From Paraburkholderia lycopersici (lineage in GTDB: Bacteria > Pseudomonadota > Gammaproteobacteria > Burkholderiales > Burkholderiaceae), in the NCBI RefSeq assembly GCF_900096975.1, contig NZ_FMYQ01000046.1, positions 1-34,189 of the forward strand: 34,189 nt of DNA, given 5' to 3'. The notes beneath the pieces were generated by a model. That model made no database searches. It was not told the DNA's origin and saw only the letters and a list, made by a program, of their open reading frames with translations. A program made the position numbers and the translations under genes. Shown here piece after piece: positions 1 to 7,887 of this stretch (positions are counted from its first letter, which is position 1; each line of letters begins with the position of its first letter).

Positions 1-130
1 TGGTCAATGTGGCGGCGCCGACATCAGTACCGCGCCCAGCAGTGTCATTACCGACGACGCGGTGGCGTGCCTCCGCCATATCTACGGCTGTAGTACTAAA
101 GCGGTCAGTTCGACTGGCGCGCGTTCCGCG

Positions 131-418
131 CTAGTCGACGCTATCCACGCGGACGTCGTCCGAACAGCACAGCAGATCGTCCAGCCCGATGACGGCGCTG
201 AGCCGGTTCGAGAGCAGATCGATGGCGGCCCGGCTATCCGAACCCACCCGCAGCCAGGCGTGGCAGTGAAAGCCGCGCCTCGTGATCCGCAACGACATCA
301 GCTCGACACCGGTTCGTCGCGCGCAACCGGTAACGCGTTCGAGAGATGCATAGGCATCCTCATTGTCGCTCGTGAATGTCACCTGCAACTGGTGACGGAA
401 GCGGTCGTTCTCGGGCAT
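131..418 (-). CDS. Small ACT-domain protein, IlvM-like
   Basis: A 95-residue protein whose whole length fits one ACT module: an N-terminal strand (HQLQVTF), a helix, a middle beta hairpin (MSLRITRRGFHCHAWLRV) and a second helix (AAIDLLSNRL). The layout resembles the small regulatory subunit of acetolactate synthase II (IlvM), which binds the catalytic subunit in branched-chain amino acid synthesis. No large subunit lies next to it, so a regulatory role for a distant enzyme is inference. The ATG at 416-418 gives the complete domain. It could also be a free-standing ACT protein of unknown ligand. Confidence 0.65.
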   Translation of the reverse strand: MPENDRFRHQLQVTFTSDNEDAYASLERVTGCARRTGVELMSLRITRRGFHCHAWLRVGSDSRAAIDLLSNRLSAVIGLDDLLCCSDDVRVDSVD

Positions 419-723
419 GGTGATCTCGGGAATGCGCGTCAGGCAGCATGTGTTTCCCGCAGTTTATCCGGCATCCGGTCTGGCTCGTGGCCCGCGCTCG
501 GCGTGAAGTTCACATTGCAACATTCTTTGGTAATTCCTGGCCAAACCGGGCCGGCGTCATGCGGGTCCGACGATGAAACGCTGCCCCGAATGCCCGGCAA
601 GCGGACCGTACGTACCGTCCGACGGACGGTTCAGATGTCGTACGTGGGGCAAGCGGTTTAGCTGGACTTCGGTGTGGGATTCCGTGCGCCTGAGCGGCGG
701 CCGACTCGAGTTGCCCTCTGCGC
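419..723. other. Intergenic stretch with possible transposase zinc-ribbon fragment
   Basis: This stretch lies between the ACT gene and the LysR gene, both on the minus strand. No complete gene is convincing in it. The only recognisable feature is a plus-strand fragment from 573, listed separately. No tRNA, terminator or strong promoter was seen. Confidence 0.4.
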
Positions 724-725
724 TC
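573..725 (+). pseudogene. Possible IS1595-type transposase zinc-ribbon remnant
   Basis: The frame starting at 573 reads MKRCPECPASG, then GRFRCRTWGKRFSWTS. This resembles the zinc ribbon of IS1595/ISXO2 transposases, where a CPxC pair precedes a GRFxCxxCxxxFSxT block. The second pair is broken (C-R-T-W, with Trp replacing Cys), and nothing resembling the DDE catalytic domain follows, because the frame runs antisense into the LysR gene. If real, it is a decayed fragment; chance similarity of a short Cys-containing frame cannot be excluded. Confidence 0.3.
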
Positions 726-1614
726 ATGAAGACATTCCCTCTCGCTCGAGCCATGAACGGAACAGCACGACCCGTTCATCGTCGACCTTCTCGTCCGGAA
801 CGTAAGTGCAATAGCTGCGCGATGGCAGCCGGGGACTGGCGAATGGCGCGACAAGCCGACCAGCGGCGAGATCGTCCGCTACCAGCGCAGTCGGCCCCAT
901 TGCGATGCCGATTCCGTCGATGGCGGCCTGCAAGGTCAGATAGAAGTGATCGAACGTTAAAGTCGCAGCCGGCCGCAGGTTGGGAATCCGTGCGCTCGCC
1001 AGCCAGTCAGGCCAAAGCCGCGGAAGGCTCGAAGTATGCAGCAACGTGTGTTGTCGCAAGTCCCCTGGCTCTCGAAGCGGCACCCGTTTCAAAAGATCAG
1101 GACTACAAACCGGAAGCCTGTCCTCGGACAGGAAAGGCCGCATCGAGTAGCCGTAGAACGTGTCCGGACCGCCCCGGATGACGACGTCATGATCTTCTTT
1201 CAGACTTTCCAGCGGCCCGTTTGACGTCTCTACCTTGACTTCGAAGTCGGGATGCCCGGCGCGGAATTTCGCCAGTCTCGGCACCAGCCAGCGCAACGTG
1301 AATGTCGCGGGCGCGCTGACGGACAGCGTCCGGGAGACTGCTTCGATCACACCGTATCTGGCGGTTGCCTGCGAAATCTTCTCGAACAGGGGACCGATTT
1401 CCTCGAGCCACGCCTTCGCTGCCGGAGTCAGCGTCACCTGGCGGTTGCGCCGTTCGAACAACGGTGCGCCAAGCCACGCCTCGAGCAGGCGCACCTGCTG
1501 GCTTACCGCACCGGGCGTCACGTGCAGTTCCGCGGCGGCTTCCTTGAAGCTGCCGAGCCGACCTGCGGCCTCGAAGGCCCGCAAGGCATTGAGCGGGGGC
1601 AAGACCAGTTTCAT
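724..1614 (-). CDS. LysR-family transcriptional regulator, GcvA-like
   Basis: A 296-residue LysR regulator. Residues about 6-65 form the winged helix-turn-helix, with the GcvA-subgroup hallmark LPPLNALRAFEAAGRLGSF followed by AAAELHVTPGAVSQQVRLLE. The remainder is the two-lobed periplasmic-binding-like effector domain. I chose the ATG at 1612-1614 because it places the HTH at the usual distance from the N-terminus; the frame stays open to 1737 but that extension has no family similarity. It is divergent from the exporter gene starting at 1737, the classic arrangement in which a LysR protein controls its neighbour from the shared intergenic DNA. The inducer is unknown. Confidence 0.9.
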   Translation of the reverse strand: MKLVLPPLNALRAFEAAGRLGSFKEAAAELHVTPGAVSQQVRLLEAWLGAPLFERRNRQVTLTPAAKAWLEEIGPLFEKISQATARYGVIEAVSRTLSVSAPATFTLRWLVPRLAKFRAGHPDFEVKVETSNGPLESLKEDHDVVIRGGPDTFYGYSMRPFLSEDRLPVCSPDLLKRVPLREPGDLRQHTLLHTSSLPRLWPDWLASARIPNLRPAATLTFDHFYLTLQAAIDGIGIAMGPTALVADDLAAGRLVAPFASPRLPSRSYCTYVPDEKVDDERVVLFRSWLEREGMSS

Positions 1615-1736
1615 TCGAGAGAGTTTTACTAATGCGATTCCCGAATTTATCTGGTTTGCTGGTCCACAACAAGATAGATATTCTTCCTGTTGCAACGTTG
1701 ACGAAATCTTCTGACTCGTGTCTTGCCTGCAACCCA

Positions 1737-2579
1737 ATGCCCAGTTATACCGGCGGTATCGTACTCTTTGCTGCCGTGCTTCACGCGAGCTGGAACGCGA
1801 TGCTGCACGGCAACCGCGACCGGTTCTTGTCCATCACGTGGATGAACATTGCCATCGCGGTGGTGGCCACGGTCGTCGCGCTGTCCACGCCCTTGCCAGC
1901 TAGCGCCTCGTGGCCCTGCATCGCCGCATCGGGGCTGGTGCATATCGTCTACAACCTGAGCCTCGTGCGCGCGTACCGCCGCAATGACCTGGCGCTCGCG
2001 TATCCGATCGCGCGAGGCTCATCGCCGCTGCTAGTCACGCTCGGCGCAGTGCTCTTCGCGCATGAAGCGATCGGGGCCTTGCACGCTCTCGGGATCGTGA
2101 TGATATCGGGCGGCATTCTCGCGATCGCGCTGCAAGGGCGGCATGTCTCGCGCGCGGGTGCGCTGGCCGCGCTGACGACCGGCGCGACGATTGCGCTTTA
2201 TACGGTGATCGACGGCATCGGCGTGAGGTTGTCCGACGGTCGGCCGCTCAGCTATACCGCGTGGATGTTCCTGTCCTCCTGGGCGATGCCGATGCTGTTC
2301 GCCGTGCGGCGCGGGCCCGCGCCCCTATGGACGCCGGTACGTGCCGAGCCCTTGTCGATCGTCGCTTCGCTGGCCGGCGGCCTGGTGTCGATCGTGGCGT
2401 ACGGCATCGTGATCTGGGCGCTGCAATTGGGCGCGATGGGCGCGGTGTCGGCGTTGCGCGAGACCAGCGTGGTGTTCGCGGTGCTGATCGGGCGGGTGTT
2501 TCTAAGGGAATCGGTCAGTGGCGCGCGCTGGCTGGCCTGCATGGTCGTTGCGGCCGGAGCGGTTTGTCTGGGGCTTTGA
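1737..2579 (+). CDS. DMT-superfamily (EamA) transporter
   Basis: A 280-residue, very hydrophobic protein with two homologous EamA halves of about 140 residues, each with four to five membrane helices. The pattern of a polar turn before a long hydrophobic helix repeats (ARGSSPLLVTLGAVLFAHE in half one, LRETSVVFAVLIGRVFLRE in half two), which is the signature of drug/metabolite exporters. It sits in the inner membrane and probably effluxes a small metabolite or amino acid; the substrate cannot be read from sequence. The ATG at 1737 was preferred over the in-frame start at 1632, which would add about 35 non-family residues. An SDR gene follows 63 bp downstream and a LysR gene is divergent. Confidence 0.85.
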   Translation: MPSYTGGIVLFAAVLHASWNAMLHGNRDRFLSITWMNIAIAVVATVVALSTPLPASASWPCIAASGLVHIVYNLSLVRAYRRNDLALAYPIARGSSPLLVTLGAVLFAHEAIGALHALGIVMISGGILAIALQGRHVSRAGALAALTTGATIALYTVIDGIGVRLSDGRPLSYTAWMFLSSWAMPMLFAVRRGPAPLWTPVRAEPLSIVASLAGGLVSIVAYGIVIWALQLGAMGAVSALRETSVVFAVLIGRVFLRESVSGARWLACMVVAAGAVCLGL

Positions 2580-2642
2580 CATGGGGCGAACGACACGAAC
2601 GAAACCACATTGTTATCCAGCCATCACATGGAGGTTCGCTAA

Positions 2643-3404
2643 ATGGACACCGTCTCCCAGTCCCCCCTCATTCTGATAACCGGGGGAGGTCGCGGCGTAG
2701 GCGCCGCGACTGCGCGCCTTGCCGCTGCGCAAGGCTACGACGTAGCGATGAGTTTCGTCTCCAACGAATCTGCCGCCCTCGCGGTGGCGGCGGATATAAA
2801 GGCCTCCGGGCGCCGGGCTTTAGCCATGCGCGCGGATAGCGCCGATCCAGAGCAGGTCAGCCAGCTATTCGAGGCGATCGACCGTGAGTTCGGCCGGATC
2901 GACGTACTGGTGAATAACGCTGCGATCATTGCGCAGCAGTCGCGGCTGGAGGATCTCGAATTCGAGCGGATGCAGCGTATCTTCGCGGTCAACTCGATCG
3001 GACCGATGCTCTGCGCACAGCAAGCGGCGAAGCGGATGTCATGGCGTCGTAAAGGGCGAGGCGGCTCCGTGATCAACATCTCATCGGCATCGGCACGACT
3101 TGGCAGTCCGAATGAATATGTCGACTACGCTGCGTCGAAGGGCGCCGTAGAGACATTCACGACCGGCTTCGCGAAGGAAGTCGCCCGGGATGGAATACGC
3201 GTCAATTGCATTCGCCCCGGGCACATCTACACGGAAATGCACGCCAGCGGCGGGGAGCCGGGACGGGTGGATCGTGTCAAGGACTCGATCCCCATGGGAA
3301 GAGGCGGTCAGCCTGAAGAGGTTGCGCGGGCGATACTGTGGCTCGCAAGTGCAGAGGCTTCCTTTATTACCGGCGCGTTCCTCGATGTCACCGGCGGCAA
3401 GTGA
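2643..3404 (+). CDS. SDR-family NAD(P)-dependent oxidoreductase
   Basis: A 253-residue classical short-chain dehydrogenase. The N-terminal cofactor loop is TGGGRGVGAATAR (TGxxxGxG type), the structural NNAA motif is present near residue 90, and the catalytic triad is readable as Ser in ISSASARLG, then Tyr and Lys in YVDYAASKGA. The C-terminal FITGAFLDVTGG closes the fold. A GGAGG ribosome binding site lies 8 bases before the ATG. Short spacing from the DMT transporter suggests co-transcription. The family acts on alcohols, sugars or ketones; the substrate here is unknown. Confidence 0.9.
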   Translation: MDTVSQSPLILITGGGRGVGAATARLAAAQGYDVAMSFVSNESAALAVAADIKASGRRALAMRADSADPEQVSQLFEAIDREFGRIDVLVNNAAIIAQQSRLEDLEFERMQRIFAVNSIGPMLCAQQAAKRMSWRRKGRGGSVINISSASARLGSPNEYVDYAASKGAVETFTTGFAKEVARDGIRVNCIRPGHIYTEMHASGGEPGRVDRVKDSIPMGRGGQPEEVARAILWLASAEASFITGAFLDVTGGK

Positions 3405-3622
3405 GCAACAGGGTGCGGTCATGATGGCGGTGCTCCGCGGGGATGAGAACATGACTCACCGCCGAATGGTCGAAAGCACGGCATTTTCGCAGGTGTTGCA
3501 TGCCGGACAGGTGGTCATTCCTGGCCGAATGTTGCCCGAGTCAGCGGTCCGGGACCGACCGACGCTGCGTGAAAGCGTATTGGTCGCCTGGACTGAATCG
3601 ACGTATTCAGGACGGGCGATTC

Positions 3623-3974
3623 ATGAAGCAGTTCGTTGAGCGTGGTGAACGCAAACAGGTAACGCTACTGCCCAGAATGTCTGGACGATTTCGTTGCTGG
3701 GGGCAACCCGGTCAGGATCGTCGAGGCCTTTGTCGAAGAGATCGAGCTGGAAATACACGGCTTCGTCGGTGTTATACCGTGAACAGCGGGCCGCCCGTTC
3801 TACCATCTGGCTGTGTGCTACTGAAGATATGCATCGACGGATACTTGAACCGAAGTTAATCGAGCCAGCCGCGTATGGAACACGAATGTCAACGCAATTT
3901 CGAGCTGAGCTGGCTGGTGCCCGTCTGGCGCCGGGCTTCAAGATTATTTCCACATTCCCCCGGACCATGGCGGA
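3623..3974 (+). pseudogene. Decayed IS1182-type transposase N-terminus
   Basis: Fragments of one transposase can be pieced together from three frames. ATG 3623 reads MKQFVERGERKQVTLLP. One base later in frame comes ECLDDFVAGGNPVRIVEAF, then GRPFYHLAV, then ICIDGYLNRS. Further on are EHECQRNFELSWL and LAPGFKIISTFPR. These are, in order, the conserved N-terminal blocks of IS1182-family transposases (QVTLLPECLDDY..NPVRVID, GRPxYHP, LKLYIYGYLNR, RNxExxWL, LxPDFKTIADFR). Stops at the VIP-TGA and CY-TGA positions and several frameshifts show a dead copy. The catalytic C-terminal part is missing and the similarity ends at the next gene, so the element was truncated. Family assignment is from memory of the motifs. 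Confidence 0.75.
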
Positions 3975-4391
3975 CTAGTACTGACGCTTCTTGAACCATG
4001 CATCGGCGGAAGGCAGAAAGAGCAGAACGGTCGCCACTGCGTTAGATAAATATACGATGCCAGGATTAAAGTCGTTTCCAGCAATAACGTCCCATACAAT
4101 AAGTAGTAGTCCGGCCAATGTTGATAGCGCTTGTGTATTTCTGGCCCAGTTTTTTTGGTAGACCATTGCAAGCATCAACGTGGCATTAAGGACAAGCCAG
4201 AAGGCCAAGGTTGCAATGGCCTCCCGCTGTACCTGAGACGCATAGAGGCCTTCGCGAGCGTCTTCTAAAAGAGAGACTAAAAAGAACATCTGCCTGAGCC
4301 AGACAAGTGCAAACAGCAAGGTCGCTATTTTGACTGGTTGTGGCGCTTCTGGATGCAGAAGTGGAATAGAGCCTTTTTCTTTTACGCTCAT
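3975..4391 (-). CDS. Small hypothetical inner-membrane protein
   Basis: A 138-residue protein with a short charged N-terminus (MSVKEKGSIP) and four predicted membrane helices: ATLLFALVWLRQMFFLVSLL, TLAFWLVLNATLMLAMVY, LSTLAGLLLIVWDVIA and IVYLSNAVATVLLFL. I do not recognise the family. The DNA is visibly richer in A and T than the surrounding genes and the gene abuts a dead transposase, both suggesting acquisition by transfer. The ATG at 4389-4391 has GGAG about 10 bases upstream and begins just before the first helix; the frame extends to 4451 without family support. Confidence 0.6.
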   Translation of the reverse strand: MSVKEKGSIPLLHPEAPQPVKIATLLFALVWLRQMFFLVSLLEDAREGLYASQVQREAIATLAFWLVLNATLMLAMVYQKNWARNTQALSTLAGLLLIVWDVIAGNDFNPGIVYLSNAVATVLLFLPSADAWFKKRQY

Positions 4392-5084
4392 TTTATTGCG
4401 ACTCCATCGTTCGAATGCAGTAAAGCAGAGTCTGCCACAGACAATTGCCAAGTTCTTTCATCGTTTTGGCTCCGGCGCGAGCTATTCGCGCTCCCGAGTC
4501 ATACCGGCAACCGACAGCATGAACTATCCCGGTCCCCTGGGAAGTATTGCTAACACTAGCGGACAGAAATGCCTGAGCGACAAGCGACCAGCGCATGCAT
4601 GACTGGTGCCCCGCAGCCTGACGAGCGATAGGCCGCTTACGACTATCGAAGCTGGGTCGGCCATATTGAGGATATCGGATCCTTCGTTTGCAGCGCAAGC
4701 CGAAGCGCCATGCAGAGCGATCTCATATCGAGCGGCCACAGGTTGAGCGCACGAGAAAACACTCGAGGAAATGCAATGGCTCGATCAGATTCCAGACACT
4801 GCACGACTGAGCGGCGTCACGATTGAACGTTTGCGACGCACAAATTCTGAATGGAATCCACTCATTTCCTGACAAAAACGCCGCCACGTTTTCGTCCGGA
4901 GATGAATGCCACCAGACCGCTCAGCAGCAAGTCACGCGTCCGCGAGCCTGAAGCACCCTGGCGAAATTCCACCGCGCCCGCCGCAGGTTTCCCAGATCTC
5001 CCGCATTGCCGCATCGTTCTCGCCACGGCATCACGCCTTGCAGGCTTCGCCATCTTTCCCCCCGCGGAGCCCCTGTCTATACCG
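4392..5084. other. Gene-poor intergenic stretch
   Basis: About 690 bp between the small membrane protein and the promoter of the arginine cluster. Short frames exist on both strands, but none shows a recognisable domain, a good ribosome binding site or consistent codon usage. Base composition moves from moderately AT-rich on the left to GC-rich on the right. No tRNA or attachment site was recognised. Confidence 0.5.
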
Positions 5085-5098
5085 TTGACCTGGATCAA
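5085..5098. promoter_or_regulatory. ANR/FNR-type box
   Basis: TTGAC-CTGG-ATCAA matches the FNR/ANR consensus TTGAT-N4-ATCAA in nine of ten defined positions and the Pseudomonas ANR half-site TTGAC exactly. Its centre (5091.5) lies 41.5 bp before a start site predicted from the -10 element at 5122-5127, the textbook class II activation distance. It precedes the arginine deiminase and decarboxylase genes, which in pseudomonads are anaerobically induced through ANR. Confidence 0.7.
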
Positions 5099-5101
5099 CT
5101 G

Positions 5102-5121
5102 GATACCGACCGGTCGGTATC
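5102..5121. promoter_or_regulatory. Perfect 20-bp palindrome, probable TetR operator
   Basis: GATACCGACC followed by its exact reverse complement GGTCGGTATC. Perfect palindromes with an ACCGACCGGTCGGT core are typical operators for TetR/AcrR repressors. A TetR-like coding start lies about 70 bp downstream. The site fills the space between the ANR/FNR-like box and the -10 element, so bound repressor would block RNA polymerase. Confidence 0.7.
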
Positions 5122-5127
5122 TACTAT
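5122..5127 (+). promoter_or_regulatory. -10 element of the putative tetR-adiA promoter
   Basis: TACTAT fits the sigma-70 -10 consensus in four of six bases, including the key TA at positions 1-2 and the final T. It implies transcription starting near 5133. There is no separate -35 hexamer at the right spacing, as expected for a class II FNR-dependent promoter. Inferred from geometry only. Confidence 0.5.
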
Positions 5128-5189
5128 CGCCATTGACAAGAAAACAAGCGAGCGGTGCCGGCAGACCCCCAACGCGGCCACATCAGCGA

Positions 5190-5513
5190 ATGCAAAGCGA
5201 GATGACAAGCGATTCAGAGCGCATCGGCCGACGTCGGCTGTCGCGCGACATCCGCGTCAAGCAGATCCTCGATGCAGCGTTGGGCCCCTTGTCGGCGCAG
5301 GGTTTCAGCCGCTCGCGCATCGACCACATCGTCGCGCGTGCCGGCCTGTCAAAACGCGGCGTCCGGCTGGGTCATTTTCGTCAGGGCATCGTAAAACGCT
5401 CGCCGAGGCTACCGCTTCCCCGTCGATGCAGGCCGTCCGCCGGCCTTCCGCCACCGTCGGCGCCCGTTCCCGCGGCACCGCGACTGCCCACCAAAAAGGA
5501 GTCTCAAGCGTGA
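5190..5513 (+). pseudogene. Truncated TetR-family regulator (HTH only)
   Basis: The frame starting at ATG 5190 (alternative ATG 5202) gives about 107 residues. Residues 16-56 are a clear TetR N-terminal DNA-binding domain: IRVKQILDAALGPLSAQGF followed by RSRIDHIVARAGLSK. After SKRGV the usual GLYxHFxSKExLF recognition-helix end is lost. The remainder is Pro/Arg-rich with no similarity to a ligand-binding domain, compared with about 200 residues in intact family members. The TGA at 5511-5513 overlaps the GTG start of adiA (GTGA). Most likely a deletion derivative of a local repressor whose operator is still present at 5102-5121; expression of a short DNA-binding protein is possible but unproven. 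Confidence 0.6.
5496..5501 (+). promoter_or_regulatory. Ribosome binding site deciding the adiA GTG start
   Basis: AAGGAG lies 8 bases before GTG 5510. It selects this GTG over the in-frame ATG at 5540, which has no comparable site, and over the open frame reaching back to 5006. Confidence 0.7.
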
Positions 5514-7855
5514 TCCGCACCATTACCGACCGCTTTCAAATGCGCGCGCTTCTCGTGAGCGACGAACTCGCCGACGACACGTCGGTCGGGCGCGCCGCCC
5601 GCACGCTGGCCGAGGACTTGACCGGGCGCGGCATCGACGTGATCCGCTCGCATTCCGCCGACGACGCCCGCGCCGTGATCGGCGCCGATGCCTCGATCCA
5701 GTGCGTGCTGCTCGACTGGGATCTGCATGACGATCCCGAACATGCCGGCGCGATGACCGTGCTCAACGAGACGCGCTCGCGTCACGCGGCGCTGCCGGTC
5801 TTCCTGCTGGCCAATCGCCACGCGGCTTCGGCGGTGCCGGCCGAGGCGATGGGGCAGGCCGACGACTTCATCTGGCTCCTCGAAGACTCGCCCGACTTCA
5901 TCGGCGGGCGCATCGTCGCCGCGATCCGGCGCTACCGCGAGCATGTGCTGCCGCCGATGTTCCGCGCGCTCGTCGAATTCTCGCAGGTCTACGAATATTC
6001 GTGGCACACGCCCGGCCATACGGGCGGCACCGCGTTCCTGAAGTCGCCGGTCGGCCGCGCGTTCTTCAGCTTCTTCGGCGAGGAGCTGTTCCGCTCCGAC
6101 CTGTCGATCTCGGTCGGCGAGCTGGGCTCGCTGCTCGACCACTCGGGGCCGATCGGCGAGGGTGAGCGCTACGCCGCGCGCGTGTTCGGCGCGCATCGCA
6201 CGTACTACGTGACGAACGGATCGTCCACGTCGAACCGCGTGATCCTGATGGCGAGCGTCACGCGCGACCAGATCGCGCTGTGCGACCGCAACTGCCACAA
6301 GTCGGTCGAGCACGCGATGACGCTCTCCGGGGCGATCCCGACCTATCTGCTGCCCACGCGCAACCGCTACGGCATCATCGGCCCGATTCCGCCGTCGCGG
6401 CTCGCGCAACCGGCCATCGAGGCCGCCATCGCCGCTAATCCGCTCGTGCGCGACGGCATTGACCGAACGCCCGTTCACGCGATCGTCACGAACTCGACCT
6501 ATGACGGTTTGTGCTACGACGTCGCGCGTGTGGAGGCGTTGCTCGGCCAAAGCGTGGACCGGCTGCATTTCGACGAGGCATGGTACGGCTACGCGCGCTT
6601 CAATCCGCTGTACGAGCGCCGCTTCGCGATGCACGGCGAACCGAAGGATCACGACGCGTCGCGACCGACGGTGTTCTCCACGCAGTCCACGCACAAGCTA
6701 CTCGCCGCGCTTTCGCAGGCCTCGATGATCCACGTGCGCGACGGCCGCCGGCCGATCGCGCACGCGCGCTTTAACGAAGCGTTCATGATGCACGCGTCGA
6801 CTTCGCCGCAATACGCGATCATCGCGTCGAACGACGTGAGCGCCGCGATGATGGACGGCCCCGGCGGGCGCGCGCTGACGACCGAATCGATCCGCGAGGC
6901 GATCGCGTTCCGCCAGATGATGTCGCGGCTGCATGCGGAATTCGCCGCGCGCGGCGAATGGTTCTTCAGCGCCTGGCAGCCCGAAACGATTGCCGATCCG
7001 GCGGCGGGGCCAGTGCCGTTCCACCTCGCCGACGCCGAGCGCCTCGCGACCGATCCGTCGTGCTGGACGCTGAACCCCGGCGATGCATGGCATGGATTCG
7101 ACGATCTGGAGGACGGCTTTTGCATGCTCGACCCGATCAAGGTGTCGATCGTCACGCCGGGCGTCGACGAGGCTGGCGCGCTCGAAGCGAAGGGCGGCAT
7201 TCCTGCCTGCATCGTCACGAGCTATCTGGACGAGCGCGGCATCGTCGTCGAAAAGACCACTGATTTCACCATCCTGTTCCTGTTCTCGATGGGCGTGACG
7301 AAGGGCAAGTGGGGCACGCTCGCGAACGCGCTGCTCGACTTCCGCCGCGACTACGACGGCAACGCGCCGCTCGAACAGGTATTGCCCTCGCTCGTGCGCG
7401 CGCATCCGGCGCGGTATGCCGGCCTCGGGCTCAAGGACCTTGCCGATTCGATGTTCGAGACGATGCGCTCGCTGCGTTCGACGGACCGGCTTGCGCACGC
7501 GTTTTCAGTGCTGCCCGTACCGGACCTGAGCCCGGTAGGGGCATACGAGACGCTGGTGAAGGGCGATATCGAAACGGTCACGCTCGAGCAACTGGCCGGA
7601 CGCACCGTCGCGACCGGCGTCGTGCCTTATCCGCCCGGCATCCCGCTTCTGATGCCCGGCGAAAACGCGGGCGCCGCCGAGGGGCCGGTGCTCGCTTATC
7701 TGAAAGCGCTGGAAACATTCGATCGCGCCTTCCCCGGCTTCACGCACGACATTCACGGCGTCGAGGTGGAGGACGGTTCGTATCGGGTGAATGTTGTCGC
7801 CCCGGCAGAAAAGACGCTTGCCAATAGCCCGCGATCGTCGCGGTCAGACGCCTGA
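5510..7855 (+). CDS. adiA: Biodegradative arginine decarboxylase (AdiA-like)
   Basis: A 781-residue fold-type I PLP enzyme of the Orn/Lys/Arg decarboxylase family, expected to convert arginine plus a proton to agmatine and CO2 in the cytoplasm. Residues 10-130 are the flavodoxin-like wing domain. The catalytic domain has HTPGHTGGTAF, the SSTSN phosphate loop, and the Schiff-base lysine at residue 396 in STQSTHKLLAALSQAS. AdiA, rather than LdcI or SpeF, is favoured by HFDEAWYGYARFNPLY, the GEPKDHD segment and FSMGVTKGKWGTL, which I recall as characteristic of E. coli AdiA. It heads a cluster with arcD 32 bp downstream. No agmatinase is visible, so agmatine may be exported or used elsewhere. 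Substrate choice is inferred from motifs; lysine cannot be fully ruled out. Confidence 0.85.
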   Translation: MIRTITDRFQMRALLVSDELADDTSVGRAARTLAEDLTGRGIDVIRSHSADDARAVIGADASIQCVLLDWDLHDDPEHAGAMTVLNETRSRHAALPVFLLANRHAASAVPAEAMGQADDFIWLLEDSPDFIGGRIVAAIRRYREHVLPPMFRALVEFSQVYEYSWHTPGHTGGTAFLKSPVGRAFFSFFGEELFRSDLSISVGELGSLLDHSGPIGEGERYAARVFGAHRTYYVTNGSSTSNRVILMASVTRDQIALCDRNCHKSVEHAMTLSGAIPTYLLPTRNRYGIIGPIPPSRLAQPAIEAAIAANPLVRDGIDRTPVHAIVTNSTYDGLCYDVARVEALLGQSVDRLHFDEAWYGYARFNPLYERRFAMHGEPKDHDASRPTVFSTQSTHKLLAALSQASMIHVRDGRRPIAHARFNEAFMMHASTSPQYAIIASNDVSAAMMDGPGGRALTTESIREAIAFRQMMSRLHAEFAARGEWFFSAWQPETIADPAAGPVPFHLADAERLATDPSCWTLNPGDAWHGFDDLEDGFCMLDPIKVSIVTPGVDEAGALEAKGGIPACIVTSYLDERGIVVEKTTDFTILFLFSMGVTKGKWGTLANALLDFRRDYDGNAPLEQVLPSLVRAHPARYAGLGLKDLADSMFETMRSLRSTDRLAHAFSVLPVPDLSPVGAYETLVKGDIETVTLEQLAGRTVATGVVPYPPGIPLLMPGENAGAAEGPVLAYLKALETFDRAFPGFTHDIHGVEVEDGSYRVNVVAPAEKTLANSPRSSRSDA

Positions 7856-7887
7856 CGTCATCGATAAAAATCTTTCGGAGAACTGAA

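Noticed and set aside
1615..1736. LysR T-N11-A operator in the divergent gap
   Set aside because: GATTCCCGAATTTATC offers only an imperfect dyad; too weak to list as a site.
4862..5098. Minus-strand 78-codon frame in the gap before the arginine cluster
   Set aside because: No domain, and it overlaps the ANR/FNR-like box; composition resembles spurious Arg/Gly-rich translation.
5006..5509. N-terminal extension of the adiA frame upstream of GTG 5510
   Set aside because: The extension overlaps the promoter, the operator and the TetR remnant, and has no family similarity. AAGGAG marks GTG 5510.
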